Assembly (NCBI GenBank): GCA_036231565.1 | Contig: JAZAHA010000014.1 | Location: forward strand, 37,585-101,584 | DNA: 64,000 nt | Reading direction: 5' to 3' | Source of the DNA: Maricaulis sp036231565 | GTDB taxonomy: Bacteria > Pseudomonadota > Alphaproteobacteria > Caulobacterales > Maricaulaceae | Shown here: positions 54,414 through 63,539 of the stretch, piece after piece | Numbering within the stretch: position 1 is the first letter of the stretch | How the letters are laid out: the number at the start of each line of letters is the position of its first letter | Translations under genes and position numbers: made by a program | The notes under the pieces: model-generated | Seen by the model: the letters and a program-made list of their open reading frames with translations, nothing else | The model's database searches: none | What the model was told of the DNA's origin: nothing

Positions 54414-54870
54414 GCGCACGGGAGCCCGGGGCTCCCGGCCCCTGGGTGGACGAAGGACACATCGCTGCCAGCGCACCCAAGGCAGCCGGCATACCCGCGA
54501 CGATCGCCGACCAGAACTTCCAGTCCATCTACCCCCACATCGAGTTGGGCATTGCCGCACCCGCATTCTGGTTCCGCCTCAATTTGCTGTAGAGGCGCGC
54601 AAGATCCTGAAAGACGCCCGCCAGCAGGGGCTATCCGAACCAACCCACCTCGCGGGGCAAGCGACCGACTCGACGCGTACGGCGCATTCTTGCCATGCTC
54701 ATTATCACCGGGTTCGGAACGTTTTTCCCCTTCTTCAGCCGCCGCCGGCGCTGCCCGGAATACCGCAAGACCTGGCCGGCGCCCGAGGCCACCCTCTTTT
54801 CCGCCGACGAGTTCGACTACGATCCAGGCCCCGCTGGCGAAGCTCCGAACAGGTCTGGGCAACTTGGCCA
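54410..54870 (+). pseudogene. Frame-disrupted DUF2007-like gene with C-terminal membrane helix
   Basis: From the GTG at 54410 one frame reads DEGHIAASAPKAAGIPATIADQNF..HIELGIA and then hits TAG at 54590. The expected continuation RILVPPQFAVEARKILKDAR is in a second frame (about 54555-54640). The first frame then resumes with a membrane helix (RRILAMLIITGFGTFFPFF, about 54671-54730) and an acidic tail (TLFSADEFDYD). Put together this matches the DUF2007 pattern (AGIPA...ADQN... then ILVP...EARKIL) plus a C-terminal helix. Two frame changes (near 54560 and 54640-54670) are needed, so this is a decayed gene or a sequencing error. The end is uncertain. The GTGA overlap with the previous gene suggests a once-real operon member. 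Confidence 0.45.
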
Positions 54871-54916
54871 GCCCGGCCGAAACAGCTACACACAAACCGG
54901 GACATGGGGGGACAGT

Positions 54917-55804
54917 GTGAACACAGCCAATCTGATCCGGCGCACGCTTGCGTTCGTTTTTCTGGGTGCACTTATCATCGGCGGTTTCGGCGCCTATTTC
55001 GCGCTCAAGACTCGCGCGTTTGAAGATGCGGCGCGAGAATCGCGTCTGCTGCTGACGACGGCGCTCGCCATTCGCAACTACACAATCGAGAACATCGCCC
55101 CGGTGTTGAATGCCGGGGGATATGATGGCGAATTTCACGCTGAAACAGTGCCCTCCTTCGCTGCACAGACTGTTTTTGACCGCGTCTCCGCAGAGGATAT
55201 TGCCTACACCTATCGTGAAGTTGCGCTCAATCCCACGAGCCTTGACGACCTGCCGGTCCCCTTCGAAATCCAGCTCATCAACGCGTTTCGGCAAGACCCC
55301 GACCTTGTCGAGCGCATGGGACACTGGGAGTTTGAGGGACGGGAACTTTTCTACCTTGCCCGGCCGATCCGTATCGAGAACGAGGCCTGCCTGTCCTGCC
55401 ACTCCACACCGGATGCGGCACCGCCCGCCATGGTGGCTCGTTATGGCCCGAATAACGGTTTCGGCTGGCAGATGGGGGAAACCGTCGGCATCCAGATGGT
55501 CACAGTGCCCATCGAGCAGGAGATGAAGGGCGCCTACGAACTTGTCCTGATCCTGACAGGCGGACTGGTGGCTATTTTCGTGATCGCCTATGCGCTCTTG
55601 TCCGGCACGATCCACCGCAATGTCGTGCTTCCCCTGCAAGCTCTGGCGGCACGGGCCGACGATGCCTCTGTCGGAGCCGGCGGCGGTGATCCATTGCCGG
55701 AGGACGGCGCCGAGGAGGTCCGGAAGCTGTCTCGCGCAATCAGCCGTTTGCGGATCAGCCTGGCAAAGGCATTGCGCGACCGATCCGGTCAGGACGCGGA
55801 ATAG
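54917..55804 (+). CDS. Membrane sensor with Tll0287-like (DUF3365) haem domain and HAMP, no output domain
   Basis: Protein of 295 residues: membrane helix (about 10-30), a periplasmic Tll0287-like domain, a second helix (about 209-229) and a HAMP-like stretch (about 230-283), after which it ends. The periplasmic domain carries a covalent c-haem motif CLSCH (158-162) in the typical ACLSCHSTPDAAPPAM context and GPNNGFGWQMGETVGIQMV. In other proteins this domain feeds kinases, cyclases or chemoreceptors; here no catalytic output follows. The GTG start has GGGGGG six bases upstream; an open frame continues to 54695 but belongs to the disrupted gene. The stop abuts the MscS start with zero spacing. 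Confidence 0.82.
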   Translation: MNTANLIRRTLAFVFLGALIIGGFGAYFALKTRAFEDAARESRLLLTTALAIRNYTIENIAPVLNAGGYDGEFHAETVPSFAAQTVFDRVSAEDIAYTYREVALNPTSLDDLPVPFEIQLINAFRQDPDLVERMGHWEFEGRELFYLARPIRIENEACLSCHSTPDAAPPAMVARYGPNNGFGWQMGETVGIQMVTVPIEQEMKGAYELVLILTGGLVAIFVIAYALLSGTIHRNVVLPLQALAARADDASVGAGGGDPLPEDGAEEVRKLSRAISRLRISLAKALRDRSGQDAE

Positions 55805-57316
55805 ATGTTCCGGCTCGCTCTGCTCGCCTTCATCACGGCACTGGCCTGGCTGATCTTTGCCTGGTCGGACGGCAACCAGCTCTTCAGCAACAGTTTCATT
55901 CCGGTGACGCTGCAACATCTCGCGATCGGGCTCACCGCCGGGTTTGTCGCGCTGGCTGTTGCCGGTCTCGTGCTCAATCTCGGTCTTCGCCAGGGCCTCG
56001 GCGTGGAGCCGACCGGCGCTCAGCGGGTGATCGTCTATGCCCTGGTGACCTTTGTCGCCAGCGCCGTGGCGCTGAAATTTCTCGGCCAGAACATCACGGC
56101 GATCCTGACCACATCCGCCATCATCACGGCGATTGTCGGGTTTGCGCTCCAGCCCACGCTGGGCGGTCTGTTTTCCGGTGTCGCCCTTCAGCTCGACCGG
56201 CATCTCCGTCCCGGCAGCGGCATTGTGTATGAGGGCGAGGATACCCGCATCGAATCCATGAACTGGCGCTCGGTTATCGGCCGCCGCCGGGATCACTCCC
56301 TGATCGTCATTCCCAATTCCAAACTCGCCAATGAGGCCGTCGAGATCTACGCGGAAGACCGCGCGATCCGCCATGACACCGACTTCTACGCACCTGTTTC
56401 GATCCCGCCCCAACGCATATCGAAACTGGTGCGCGATCTGGTTTCTGACCTGACCTATGTCGAAGGCACGCATGCGGTCATGGTCTCGCCCGTCGAGCAG
56501 TTACCGGACATCGCAGCGCTCAAATACCGCGTGCGCTACCGGGTCGCCTATTATTTCGAGATCCCCGAAGTCGAGGGCGAAGTCTATCGCCGCATCTGGT
56601 ACGGCTTCCAGCGGCACGACATCCCCCTGCCTGTCTCGCGCCTCTACAGCGAGGCGTTGAGGGACCGCCAGACAGGACAGCTGGGTTTTCCCGAGGGCTT
56701 CGACGTTCGCGACGCCGTCCGGGTCGCACTGGCAAGCTCTGTGACCGACGACCAGATCGAGTCTCTCGCACGGAGACTGGAGACGGAAGGCCGGGTTCTC
56801 CTGTATGGCCCCGGAGAACGCATTTCCATTCCGACGCCCTGGAGCGGACGACGCTATCTTCTCGCCGCTGGCAATCTGTCGCAGGACGATCCTGAGTTTG
56901 CCGACCGCAGATGCTACGGCCCCTACCCGACGACGGGCGCAAGGCGGCTGTTCGTCCATCAGCTGTCGGATGGCGCACGGTTGCGCCGCATCGCTGACGA
57001 GCTCGCCCACATTATCGGTCCCTACGCCGAAACCGCCGTAAAGCAGGCGGCACTGACAGCGCGCGACCTGGCCGATCTGTGCCATCGCCTGGCTGCGGAG
57101 ATCGACACCGCTGCCGAACGGGAAAGATTTCTCGCCGCGTGCCTGCCTGCCGAGGCCGACAGCTGGTCACCAGGGCTGGTATTCGAAGCGCGGCGCGATG
57201 TTACCGGACATTTTCTGTCGGTTCCGCACTTCCGGGCGGTCGACGAAGCCGTCATCATCGTATTGCCTGACGATCTGAAAGAGACTTTTGAACTGCGTCG
57301 AGGAGACACGGCATGA
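55805..57316 (+). CDS. MscS-family channel with long C-terminal extension
   Basis: Inner-membrane channel of 503 residues. Helices lie at about 3-20, 37-58, 66-84 and 89-118, the last being the pore helix of MscS type (TAIVGFALQPTLGGLFSGVA). The beta domain follows (RPGSGIVYEGEDTRIESMNW, DHSLIVIPNSKLANE). Beyond about residue 300 there is a degenerate cyclic-nucleotide-binding-like stretch (ESLARRLETEGRVLLYGPGE) and another conserved-looking helical segment (IGPYAETAVKQAALTARDLA, DLCHRLAAEIDTAAERE). So the channel is probably ligand-modulated. It begins immediately after the haem-sensor stop and overlaps the HIT gene by 4 nt. Confidence 0.82.
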   Translation: MFRLALLAFITALAWLIFAWSDGNQLFSNSFIPVTLQHLAIGLTAGFVALAVAGLVLNLGLRQGLGVEPTGAQRVIVYALVTFVASAVALKFLGQNITAILTTSAIITAIVGFALQPTLGGLFSGVALQLDRHLRPGSGIVYEGEDTRIESMNWRSVIGRRRDHSLIVIPNSKLANEAVEIYAEDRAIRHDTDFYAPVSIPPQRISKLVRDLVSDLTYVEGTHAVMVSPVEQLPDIAALKYRVRYRVAYYFEIPEVEGEVYRRIWYGFQRHDIPLPVSRLYSEALRDRQTGQLGFPEGFDVRDAVRVALASSVTDDQIESLARRLETEGRVLLYGPGERISIPTPWSGRRYLLAAGNLSQDDPEFADRRCYGPYPTTGARRLFVHQLSDGARLRRIADELAHIIGPYAETAVKQAALTARDLADLCHRLAAEIDTAAERERFLAACLPAEADSWSPGLVFEARRDVTGHFLSVPHFRAVDEAVIIVLPDDLKETFELRRGDTA

Positions 57317-57750
57317 GCCTGGAAGGCCCTTACGATCCGGACAATATCTTCGCCAAAATCCTGAAGGGCGAGATGCCTTGCGTGAAAGTCTATGAGGACG
57401 AGCACGTCATCTCATTCATGGATATTTTCCCGCAGGCGCCCGGGCACACGCTGGTGGTACCGCGAGAACCGGTACGCAACGCGCTTGAAATGACCGACGG
57501 CGCGTTGCAAGCGACCATCGTCCGGGTCAAGCGGATCGCCAATGCGGTGAAGTCCGCCCTCAAGCCGGACGGAATTGTGATCACCCAGTTCAATGGCGCG
57601 CCAGCCGGGCAGACCATCTTTCACGTCCACTTCCACATCATCCCGCGCACCGAAGGCATTGCCCTGGGCGCGCATGGCGGCGGCCAGGCGGATATGGATG
57701 AGCTGAAGGCGCAGGCCGAGAAGATCGCTGCAGCAATCGAAAAGCCCTAG
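57313..57750 (+). CDS. HIT-family nucleotide-binding hydrolase
   Basis: Histidine-triad protein of 145 residues. The active-site motif HVHFHIIPR fits HxHxHxx, and the N-terminal half has IFAKILKGEMPCVKVYED and APGHTLVVPREPVRNAL. Such proteins hydrolyse nucleoside phosphoramidates or dinucleotides. It overlaps the channel gene by 4 nt (ATGA), so it is the last gene of the sensor-channel operon, although HIT genes travel widely and the link may be incidental. Confidence 0.92.
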   Translation: MSLEGPYDPDNIFAKILKGEMPCVKVYEDEHVISFMDIFPQAPGHTLVVPREPVRNALEMTDGALQATIVRVKRIANAVKSALKPDGIVITQFNGAPAGQTIFHVHFHIIPRTEGIALGAHGGGQADMDELKAQAEKIAAAIEKP

Positions 57751-57962
57751 ACGATCTCGCGCGAAGCAGGACCGGTCCGGCCGAGAGCAGCGCTTGGTCC
57801 GTCATGCGCGGGTGGCTGCATCGCATCGCGCTCTTCCAGCCACATCAACAGGGCCTGCTCGAGAATGGCGCTGAACCCGTGCGGGCCGACATGGCGGGCA
57901 GCCCGGCGCACGAGTGCATCAGGCAGATCGACAGAAAGGGTACGCTTTGTGACAGGTGGCAT
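57747..57962 (-). CDS. Small ribbon-helix-helix-like protein
   Basis: Product of 71 residues. The first 45 (KRTLSVDLPDALVRRAARHV, GFSAILEQALLMWLEERDA) fit a ribbon-helix-helix antitoxin or regulator, followed by a short disordered tail. No toxin gene is adjacent. It converges on the HIT gene with a 4-nt overlap. It could be an orphan antitoxin, an autoregulator or a spurious frame. The reading looks protein-like, but evidence is limited. Confidence 0.5.
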   Translation of the reverse strand: MPPVTKRTLSVDLPDALVRRAARHVGPHGFSAILEQALLMWLEERDAMQPPAHDGPSAALGRTGPASREIV

Positions 57963-58143
57963 GATCGTGTCCTGAAGGCCGGGGAGAACGAGCGGGACAC
58001 CGCATAGAATATGCGCATCTTTTTTCAGGCAGCGTGTCCGCCGTCACGCGCAATTTCTCCTTGTCGCGTTCAACCCGGCCGCGCCGGAATGTCGTACACC
58101 GCCCGACAGCCCGCAGCGTAAGCCGCCGGCTGCAATTGATTTC

Positions 58144-59940
58144 TCAGCTGCGCCCGGCGATCACGTCGAGAAAGGCCGCGCCGTATTCGCCCAGCTTCTT
58201 GGGGCCGACACCCTTGACCAGGCCGAGATCGTCGATCGTTGCCGGTTTCAGACGGCACATCTCGATCAGGGTTGCGTCGGCGAACACGACATAGGCCGGC
58301 ACATTGCGCTCGGCGGCGAGCGTCTTGCGCAGGCCTTTCAGCTCGGCCAGCAGGCCGGTATCGACATCGGCATCATCGGGCAGCGCAGCGATCTTCTGAC
58401 GCCGTTTTTCCTGCCGCGAAAGGGTGATCTCGCGAATTTCCAGACGCTCGCGCCCCTTCAGCACAGCGTCGCCGGACGGTGTCAGCTTCAGCGCACCGAA
58501 ACCCTCGATATCGAGTTCGAGAAAACCGCCCGCCAGACACTGCCGCACCAGGCCCTGCCAGAAGGGCTTGGGCCGGTCGGCGCCGACACCCCAGGTCGGA
58601 AGCTGATCATGGCCGCGCTCGCGGATCTTTTCGGTATCGGCCCCGCGCACGACATCGATGATGTGGGCAGCACCGAAACGCTGTCCGGTCCGCACGATGG
58701 CCGACATCAGGATCTGCGCCTCGCGCGTGCCGTCGACGAGTTTGGGCGGATCGACACAGACATCGCAATTGCCGCAAGGCTTGCCGCCCGTCTCGCCGAA
58801 ATAGGCCAGCAACGCCAGCCGCCGGCAACGCGTCGCCTCGCAATAGGCCAGGAGCGCATCCAGACGCTTGTGCTCGCGCCGCTTGTGGGCGTCGTCCTCG
58901 CCATCCTGATCGATGAATTGCCGCCGCATGCGCGCATCCGACAGACCGAAGAACATCATCGCCTCGGCCGGCCGGCCGTCACGGCCCGCGCGGCCGATCT
59001 CCTGATAATAGGCCTCCATCGAGCCCGGCATGGCGAGATGGACGACATAGCGGATGTCCGGCTTGTCGATTCCCATACCGAAAGCGATGGTCGCCACCAT
59101 CACCACGGCGCTCTCCGCCATGAAGATTTCCTGGTTCTCGCGACGCACACTCGCGTCCAGGCCGGCATGATAGGGCAAGGCGCGATAGCCTTCGGCGACC
59201 AGTGTCTCGGCGATCGCCTCGGTATCCTTGCGCGACAGGCAGTAGACGATGCCGGACACGTCAGGCCGGTCCTTCAGATAGTCCAGCAATTGCGCCCTGG
59301 CTTTTGCCTTGGGCTCGACGCCCAGGAAGAGGTTGGGCCGATCGAAACCGTGCACCACGATCTCCCCGCCCCCGCCGAACAGTTTGGCCGCGATATCCTC
59401 GCGCGTGGCCGCATCCGCGGTCGCGGTGAAGGCCGCCAGCCGGGCGCCGGGGAAGCGGGTCCGCAGGGCGGCGAGCTGTTCGTATTCCGGCCGGAAACTG
59501 GCACCCCATTTGGAGATGCAGTGCGCCTCGTCGACCACGAAGAGCGCCGGCGCAACGGGCTCCAGCGCCGTCAGCATGCGCCCGGTCATGAGGCGCTCGG
59601 GCGACAGGTAGAGCAGCTTGATCTCGCCGTCCTGGAAGCGCCGCCAGTCCTCGACATTGTCCTCCCGCATGCGGCCGGAATGGATCGCCGCCGCCGCCAC
59701 GCCATTGGCCTTCAGCGCGGCGACCTGATCGTCCATCAACGCCGTGAGCGGTGACACCACGATGGTGGGACCGTCCAGCAGCAGGGCCGGCACCTGGTAG
59801 CACAGCGACTTGCCTGCCCCGGTCGGCATGACGCACAGGGTGGGCGTGCCCTCGAGGATATGATCGACAATACCGGCCTGGCCGGGCCGGAAAGCATCAA
59901 AGCCGAAGACGGACTGGAGGATGGAGCGCGGATCGGACAT
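58144..59940 (-). CDS. recQ: ATP-dependent DNA helicase RecQ
   Basis: 3'-5' DNA helicase of 598 residues for recombination and fork repair. Walker A is in MPTGAGKSLCYQVPALLL, DEAH in FVVDEAHCISKWGASFRPEY, and helicase motif VI in QEIGRAGRDGRP. The zinc-binding cysteines appear in CEATRCRRLALLAYFGE and CGNCDVC. A winged-helix (RQC) region is followed by a C-terminal HRDC domain (about 520-598). The aromatic-rich loop reads CISKWGASF where most RecQ have CISQWGHDF, a noticeable variation. Confidence 0.95.
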   Translation of the reverse strand: MSDPRSILQSVFGFDAFRPGQAGIVDHILEGTPTLCVMPTGAGKSLCYQVPALLLDGPTIVVSPLTALMDDQVAALKANGVAAAAIHSGRMREDNVEDWRRFQDGEIKLLYLSPERLMTGRMLTALEPVAPALFVVDEAHCISKWGASFRPEYEQLAALRTRFPGARLAAFTATADAATREDIAAKLFGGGGEIVVHGFDRPNLFLGVEPKAKARAQLLDYLKDRPDVSGIVYCLSRKDTEAIAETLVAEGYRALPYHAGLDASVRRENQEIFMAESAVVMVATIAFGMGIDKPDIRYVVHLAMPGSMEAYYQEIGRAGRDGRPAEAMMFFGLSDARMRRQFIDQDGEDDAHKRREHKRLDALLAYCEATRCRRLALLAYFGETGGKPCGNCDVCVDPPKLVDGTREAQILMSAIVRTGQRFGAAHIIDVVRGADTEKIRERGHDQLPTWGVGADRPKPFWQGLVRQCLAGGFLELDIEGFGALKLTPSGDAVLKGRERLEIREITLSRQEKRRQKIAALPDDADVDTGLLAELKGLRKTLAAERNVPAYVVFADATLIEMCRLKPATIDDLGLVKGVGPKKLGEYGAAFLDVIAGRS

Positions 59941-59984
59941 GCGGGCATCCCTCCCGACCTGCCCGCATCCGTCAAGCCAGCGGG

Positions 59985-61223
59985 TCAGCCTTCGCTCAGC
60001 CAGTCCACAGCCGCGGCCAGAGCCGGGTCGTTATTTGCATCGCCTGCAAAACCGGGTTCGATGCGCAGCGGCGGCGTGAAGGCTTCACGCGGCGTCCCGT
60101 CGACATGCGACAGGCGTTCGAAGGGCAGTTTGAAAATCCAGCCGGTTTCCTCGAGCCGGTAATCCCCGATCGCACCCAGCAGCCCCGCCATGGGCGAACC
60201 CATCACGTCCACGCCCAGCGCATCGAACCCGACCGCCATCCCCTCGCCCATGCTTCCGGTCCAGCGTCCGACAAGAACGACCGCCCGCCGCTCGTCGGCA
60301 AAGACCGGCTGGCGCGGTGAGACCTCCTCGATCCAGGAGCGCTGCACACCGCTTTCCCGGGCCTCGACCGGCAGGGCATGCCGCTGGTACGGCGCGACGG
60401 CTTCGGTGAAGTGTCCAAACACAGCACGGCCCACACTGGTATTGCCGCCCGACGGCGTCTCGCGCAGATCGATGATGAAGCGGCTCCCCGCCGGGGCCTC
60501 CGCAACGGCAGCATCGAACGCCGCAATCGTCGCGGCGTCGCCCAGGCTGTCATTGAAGACGATATGGCGCAGCTGCGGCCCGATATCCTGAACCGACAGA
60601 GGACCATCCGGCCGCTCGATCCCGCGCGTATAGAGCCCATCGATCTCGACCGTGATGGCCTGGCCATCACGCTGCACCGTCAGGCGGCGCTCGCCCTGCC
60701 GCGGTCCCGCAGCCAGCACCCGCGCGGCATAACCCGCACAGGCATCGCCCCGAGGCGGTTCGCCATCCCAGAAAGCCGCCACGGCATCGCCGGTTGAAAC
60801 GCCGCCGACTGCGACCAGGTCATCCCCCGGCATCAGGCCGGCTGCCGCGGCCGGACTGGCGCGCCGGACCTGGGTGATGCGGAAACTTCCGTCCGCCTCT
60901 TCCACCCACAGATCGGTGAAGCTGGGCACGAGCGCGGCCGAGTCAGTGGAGGACGGGCCGGTGATCGCGTGGTGGTCGCACAGGCGATGCAGCGCCGTTT
61001 CGGCAAAGCCGAGCAGGTCACGCCGGCTCTTGATCTGCCCGATCGCATTGCGAAGGCCGGCATGATGATCCGCCCACCCCTCCGGCACACGTTCCGGATA
61101 GGCGTAATTGTGCTCGACCAGGTCCAGCATGGCCGCTGCATCCGCCTGCAGACCGTCAGCGGTCTGGGCCAGGGCGCTGCAAGGCACGGCGAGTGAGAGA
61201 AGCAGGGCAGACAGGACGCGCAT
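59985..61223 (-). CDS. Exported S41-family peptidase-like protein with PDZ domain
   Basis: Protein of 412 residues. A signal peptide (MRVLSALLLSLAVPCSALAQ) is followed by a helical N-terminal region, a PDZ-like segment (ASPAAAAGLMPGDDLVAVGG) and a C-terminal S41/tail-specific-protease-like domain with FIIDLRETPSGGNTSVG and the nucleophile-region match RWTGSMGEGMAVGFDAL. The family's serine is plausibly the one in TGSMGEG. The substrate is unknown. The ATG at 61223 is chosen because it begins the signal peptide. Confidence 0.8.
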   Translation of the reverse strand: MRVLSALLLSLAVPCSALAQTADGLQADAAAMLDLVEHNYAYPERVPEGWADHHAGLRNAIGQIKSRRDLLGFAETALHRLCDHHAITGPSSTDSAALVPSFTDLWVEEADGSFRITQVRRASPAAAAGLMPGDDLVAVGGVSTGDAVAAFWDGEPPRGDACAGYAARVLAAGPRQGERRLTVQRDGQAITVEIDGLYTRGIERPDGPLSVQDIGPQLRHIVFNDSLGDAATIAAFDAAVAEAPAGSRFIIDLRETPSGGNTSVGRAVFGHFTEAVAPYQRHALPVEARESGVQRSWIEEVSPRQPVFADERRAVVLVGRWTGSMGEGMAVGFDALGVDVMGSPMAGLLGAIGDYRLEETGWIFKLPFERLSHVDGTPREAFTPPLRIEPGFAGDANNDPALAAAVDWLSEG

Positions 61224-61325
61224 CACGGACACCACAGACAACGGCCGGAATCGGCCGACTATGACCAGTGTACACACTGCGCACAGGCTGGCCCCGGTAT
61301 CTGCACCGGTCCCGTCCCTCCCCCC

Positions 61326-62150
61326 TCACAGGTGCGGGCTCCACATCACCATCCACGCGCCGAACACGCCGAGCGCGGTGAGACCCGCCGCAGCCAGCAT
61401 CACCCCGGCCATGCCGAGCTTCACCGGTACGGCGCGGTTGTCGCAGGCGCGCAGATAGAGTTCCAGGATCGCCCAGGGCAAAAGGAAGCAGGCATAGGCC
61501 AGTGCGTAATCCGTCAGCCCGTTCATGCGCTCACCGATCCCGGCCCCGCCGGTCGTGATCCCCCAGGCCATATAGCCGACACGCAGATACCAGACGCCGC
61601 TGACGAAGATGAACAGCCGCATTGCCCAGCGCCGGTGCCGGTCGATCTGGCGACGGCGGATGAAGTGCAGCACAAAGCCGGCCGCGACGAGGATCAGGAT
61701 GCCGTCGATCGTTGTGGCGAGGCCCGTCACATCATTCAGACGGGTGCCCCGGCCCCAGATCAGGATGATGCCGCCCACCGCCATGAAGACGCTGACAGCG
61801 AGGAAGGTCCGCCCCATCCAGCGGTGAAGGACAGGCACACGCTGGCGCAATTGCGGAATCAGCTGCAGCGTCCCGCCCAGCGTGATCACCGCCGCCAGCA
61901 GGACATGGCTGATAAAGCCCAGATTGCCCGGCAGATCGCCCTCGATGAAGCCGTGGATGAGGCCGGTCTCGTCCCAGCTTTCCCACGCCCCCGACAGGGT
62001 CGGCGGCATATAGGCGGCCAGGATGTAGTAGACGAACAGCCACTGCCCGGCGATGACGGCCAGAAACCAGAGTGCGCCGGCCCCCTTCAACAGGCGCTGG
62101 GCGAGCGGAATGGATGGCAGACGCACAGCAGGCGCAACGGTTTCGGACAT
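61326..62150 (-). CDS. DUF2306 multi-spanning membrane protein
   Basis: Inner-membrane protein of 274 residues with about seven helices. The conserved core is LHRWMGRTFLAVSVFMAVGG and RRRQIDRHRRWAMRLFIFVS, which fits DUF2306. Function is unknown. It is divergent from an AraC-type regulator gene 183 bp away, so it may be that regulator's target. Confidence 0.78.
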   Translation of the reverse strand: MSETVAPAVRLPSIPLAQRLLKGAGALWFLAVIAGQWLFVYYILAAYMPPTLSGAWESWDETGLIHGFIEGDLPGNLGFISHVLLAAVITLGGTLQLIPQLRQRVPVLHRWMGRTFLAVSVFMAVGGIILIWGRGTRLNDVTGLATTIDGILILVAAGFVLHFIRRRQIDRHRRWAMRLFIFVSGVWYLRVGYMAWGITTGGAGIGERMNGLTDYALAYACFLLPWAILELYLRACDNRAVPVKLGMAGVMLAAAGLTALGVFGAWMVMWSPHL

Positions 62151-62333
62151 GACAAACCCCTTTTTGGACGCAGCGTCGCGAGACGCCCGGATATGCGGGA
62201 TTGAGGGCGGCGCGATGCCACTTGTCTTGCCGATTTGGAAATCGGCTATACTGACGCTTTCCTTGAGCAGGTTTGACCGGTGCCCTTGGCGCGCCGCATG
62301 CTTGCTGCAAAGGCGGAAGGCAGGAGACGGGAC

Positions 62334-63431
62334 ATGCTGGAAATCGCGGATGCCATAAAGCTGGCGGTAGCCGGTCTCGCCCTGACCTGGATCATCGCCA
62401 TCGCCGCCATGCCGAAGCGCTCGACCCTGCACCTGACCTGGGCGGTTTTCTGCACCGGTCTGACGGCGGTCATGGTCCGCGAGGTTTTCGGCGATGCCCT
62501 CGGCCCTCTCACGCCACTGGTCATCATTGCCGGATGCGGCACCTGCAGCGTTTTCTGGCTGGTTGCCCGGGCCCTGTTCAGAACCCGTACGGTCATCGGT
62601 CCCGTCGAGCTATTGCTGGTGGCCGGCATCTTTGCGCCGACCGTGATCGACCAGGCTGTGCTCAGCCCCCTCATGCCGGACGCGGTCAGAAACATCTATT
62701 TCCCGGCCGTGGCCGACGGGCTGGACGGGTTCCAGACCCTGTTGAGCTCGACCGTGCTGATGCTCGCCTTCTGGGAAGGGCTGCGCGGCTGGTCCAGTGG
62801 ACTGGCCACAAACGAGCGCCGCATGCGCCTGCTCTACCTGTCGACCTTCGGTCTGTGCGTGTCGACCTGTGTGATGCTGCTGGACCACGGCAGTGCGCCC
62901 CTGTCTGCCGAGCTGATGGCCGGCATCCAGGCGGCCTGCGCCCTGGCGATCCTGACCGTGACGAGCGTGGCCATCCGCTATCGCGCCACACATCCGCTCA
63001 CGCCAGAGACACCCGCCCGCACGGCCGGTCCGGCCAGCGCAGACGATCATGCCCTCGGCCGCCGCATCCGGGACATTCTGTCGGCCGAACACCTCTATCT
63101 CGACCCGGAGCTGAAAGTGGCAGGCCTTGCCCGCCGGCTGCGCGAACCGGACTACCGGATCAGCCGCGCCATCACGGCCGGGCTGGGCGAGCCGAACTTC
63201 AACCGGCTGGTCAACCGCTACCGGATCGAGCACGCCAAGGCGCAGCTGCACGCGCCTGACAGTGCGGACCTGTCGATCCTGGAAATCGCCCTCGACAGCG
63301 GTTTCGCCTCGATCGGCCCCTTCAACCGGGCCTTCAAGGAGATGACTGGCCTGACGCCCCGTGTCTTCCGGCTGGAGCGGTACAGCCCGGCCAACAACGC
63401 CCTGCCAGCCTCCCGCCGAGGCGCAGCCTGA
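62334..63431 (+). CDS. Membrane-anchored AraC-family regulator
   Basis: Protein of 365 residues. The N-terminal 210 residues contain about seven hydrophobic helices (KLAVAGLALTWIIAIAA, LTPLVIIAGCGTCSVFWLVA, VELLLVAGIFAPTVIDQAVL). A linker and a C-terminal AraC/XylS DNA-binding domain follow (about 250-350) with the second helix-turn-helix ILEIALDSGFASIGPFNRAF and GLTPRVFRL. This is the layout of regulators that sense in the membrane and bind DNA directly. The ATG at 62334 has GGAG upstream; GTG at 62280 is a weaker option. Confidence 0.85.
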   Translation: MLEIADAIKLAVAGLALTWIIAIAAMPKRSTLHLTWAVFCTGLTAVMVREVFGDALGPLTPLVIIAGCGTCSVFWLVARALFRTRTVIGPVELLLVAGIFAPTVIDQAVLSPLMPDAVRNIYFPAVADGLDGFQTLLSSTVLMLAFWEGLRGWSSGLATNERRMRLLYLSTFGLCVSTCVMLLDHGSAPLSAELMAGIQAACALAILTVTSVAIRYRATHPLTPETPARTAGPASADDHALGRRIRDILSAEHLYLDPELKVAGLARRLREPDYRISRAITAGLGEPNFNRLVNRYRIEHAKAQLHAPDSADLSILEIALDSGFASIGPFNRAFKEMTGLTPRVFRLERYSPANNALPASRRGAA

Positions 63432-63539
63432 TCGCAAAACATCGCTGGCGGGTTGGTGTCGTGCCGATTTCGTCCCTCCGGCCTTGCCGCATGCTCCTGC
63501 TTGGGCCTCAATGCCGGGAGACAGGTTGCAGGCCATGAG

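Noticed and set aside
54278..56473. 731-codon minus-strand frame
   Set aside because: Antisense to the haem sensor and MscS channel, whose motifs are clear on the plus strand.
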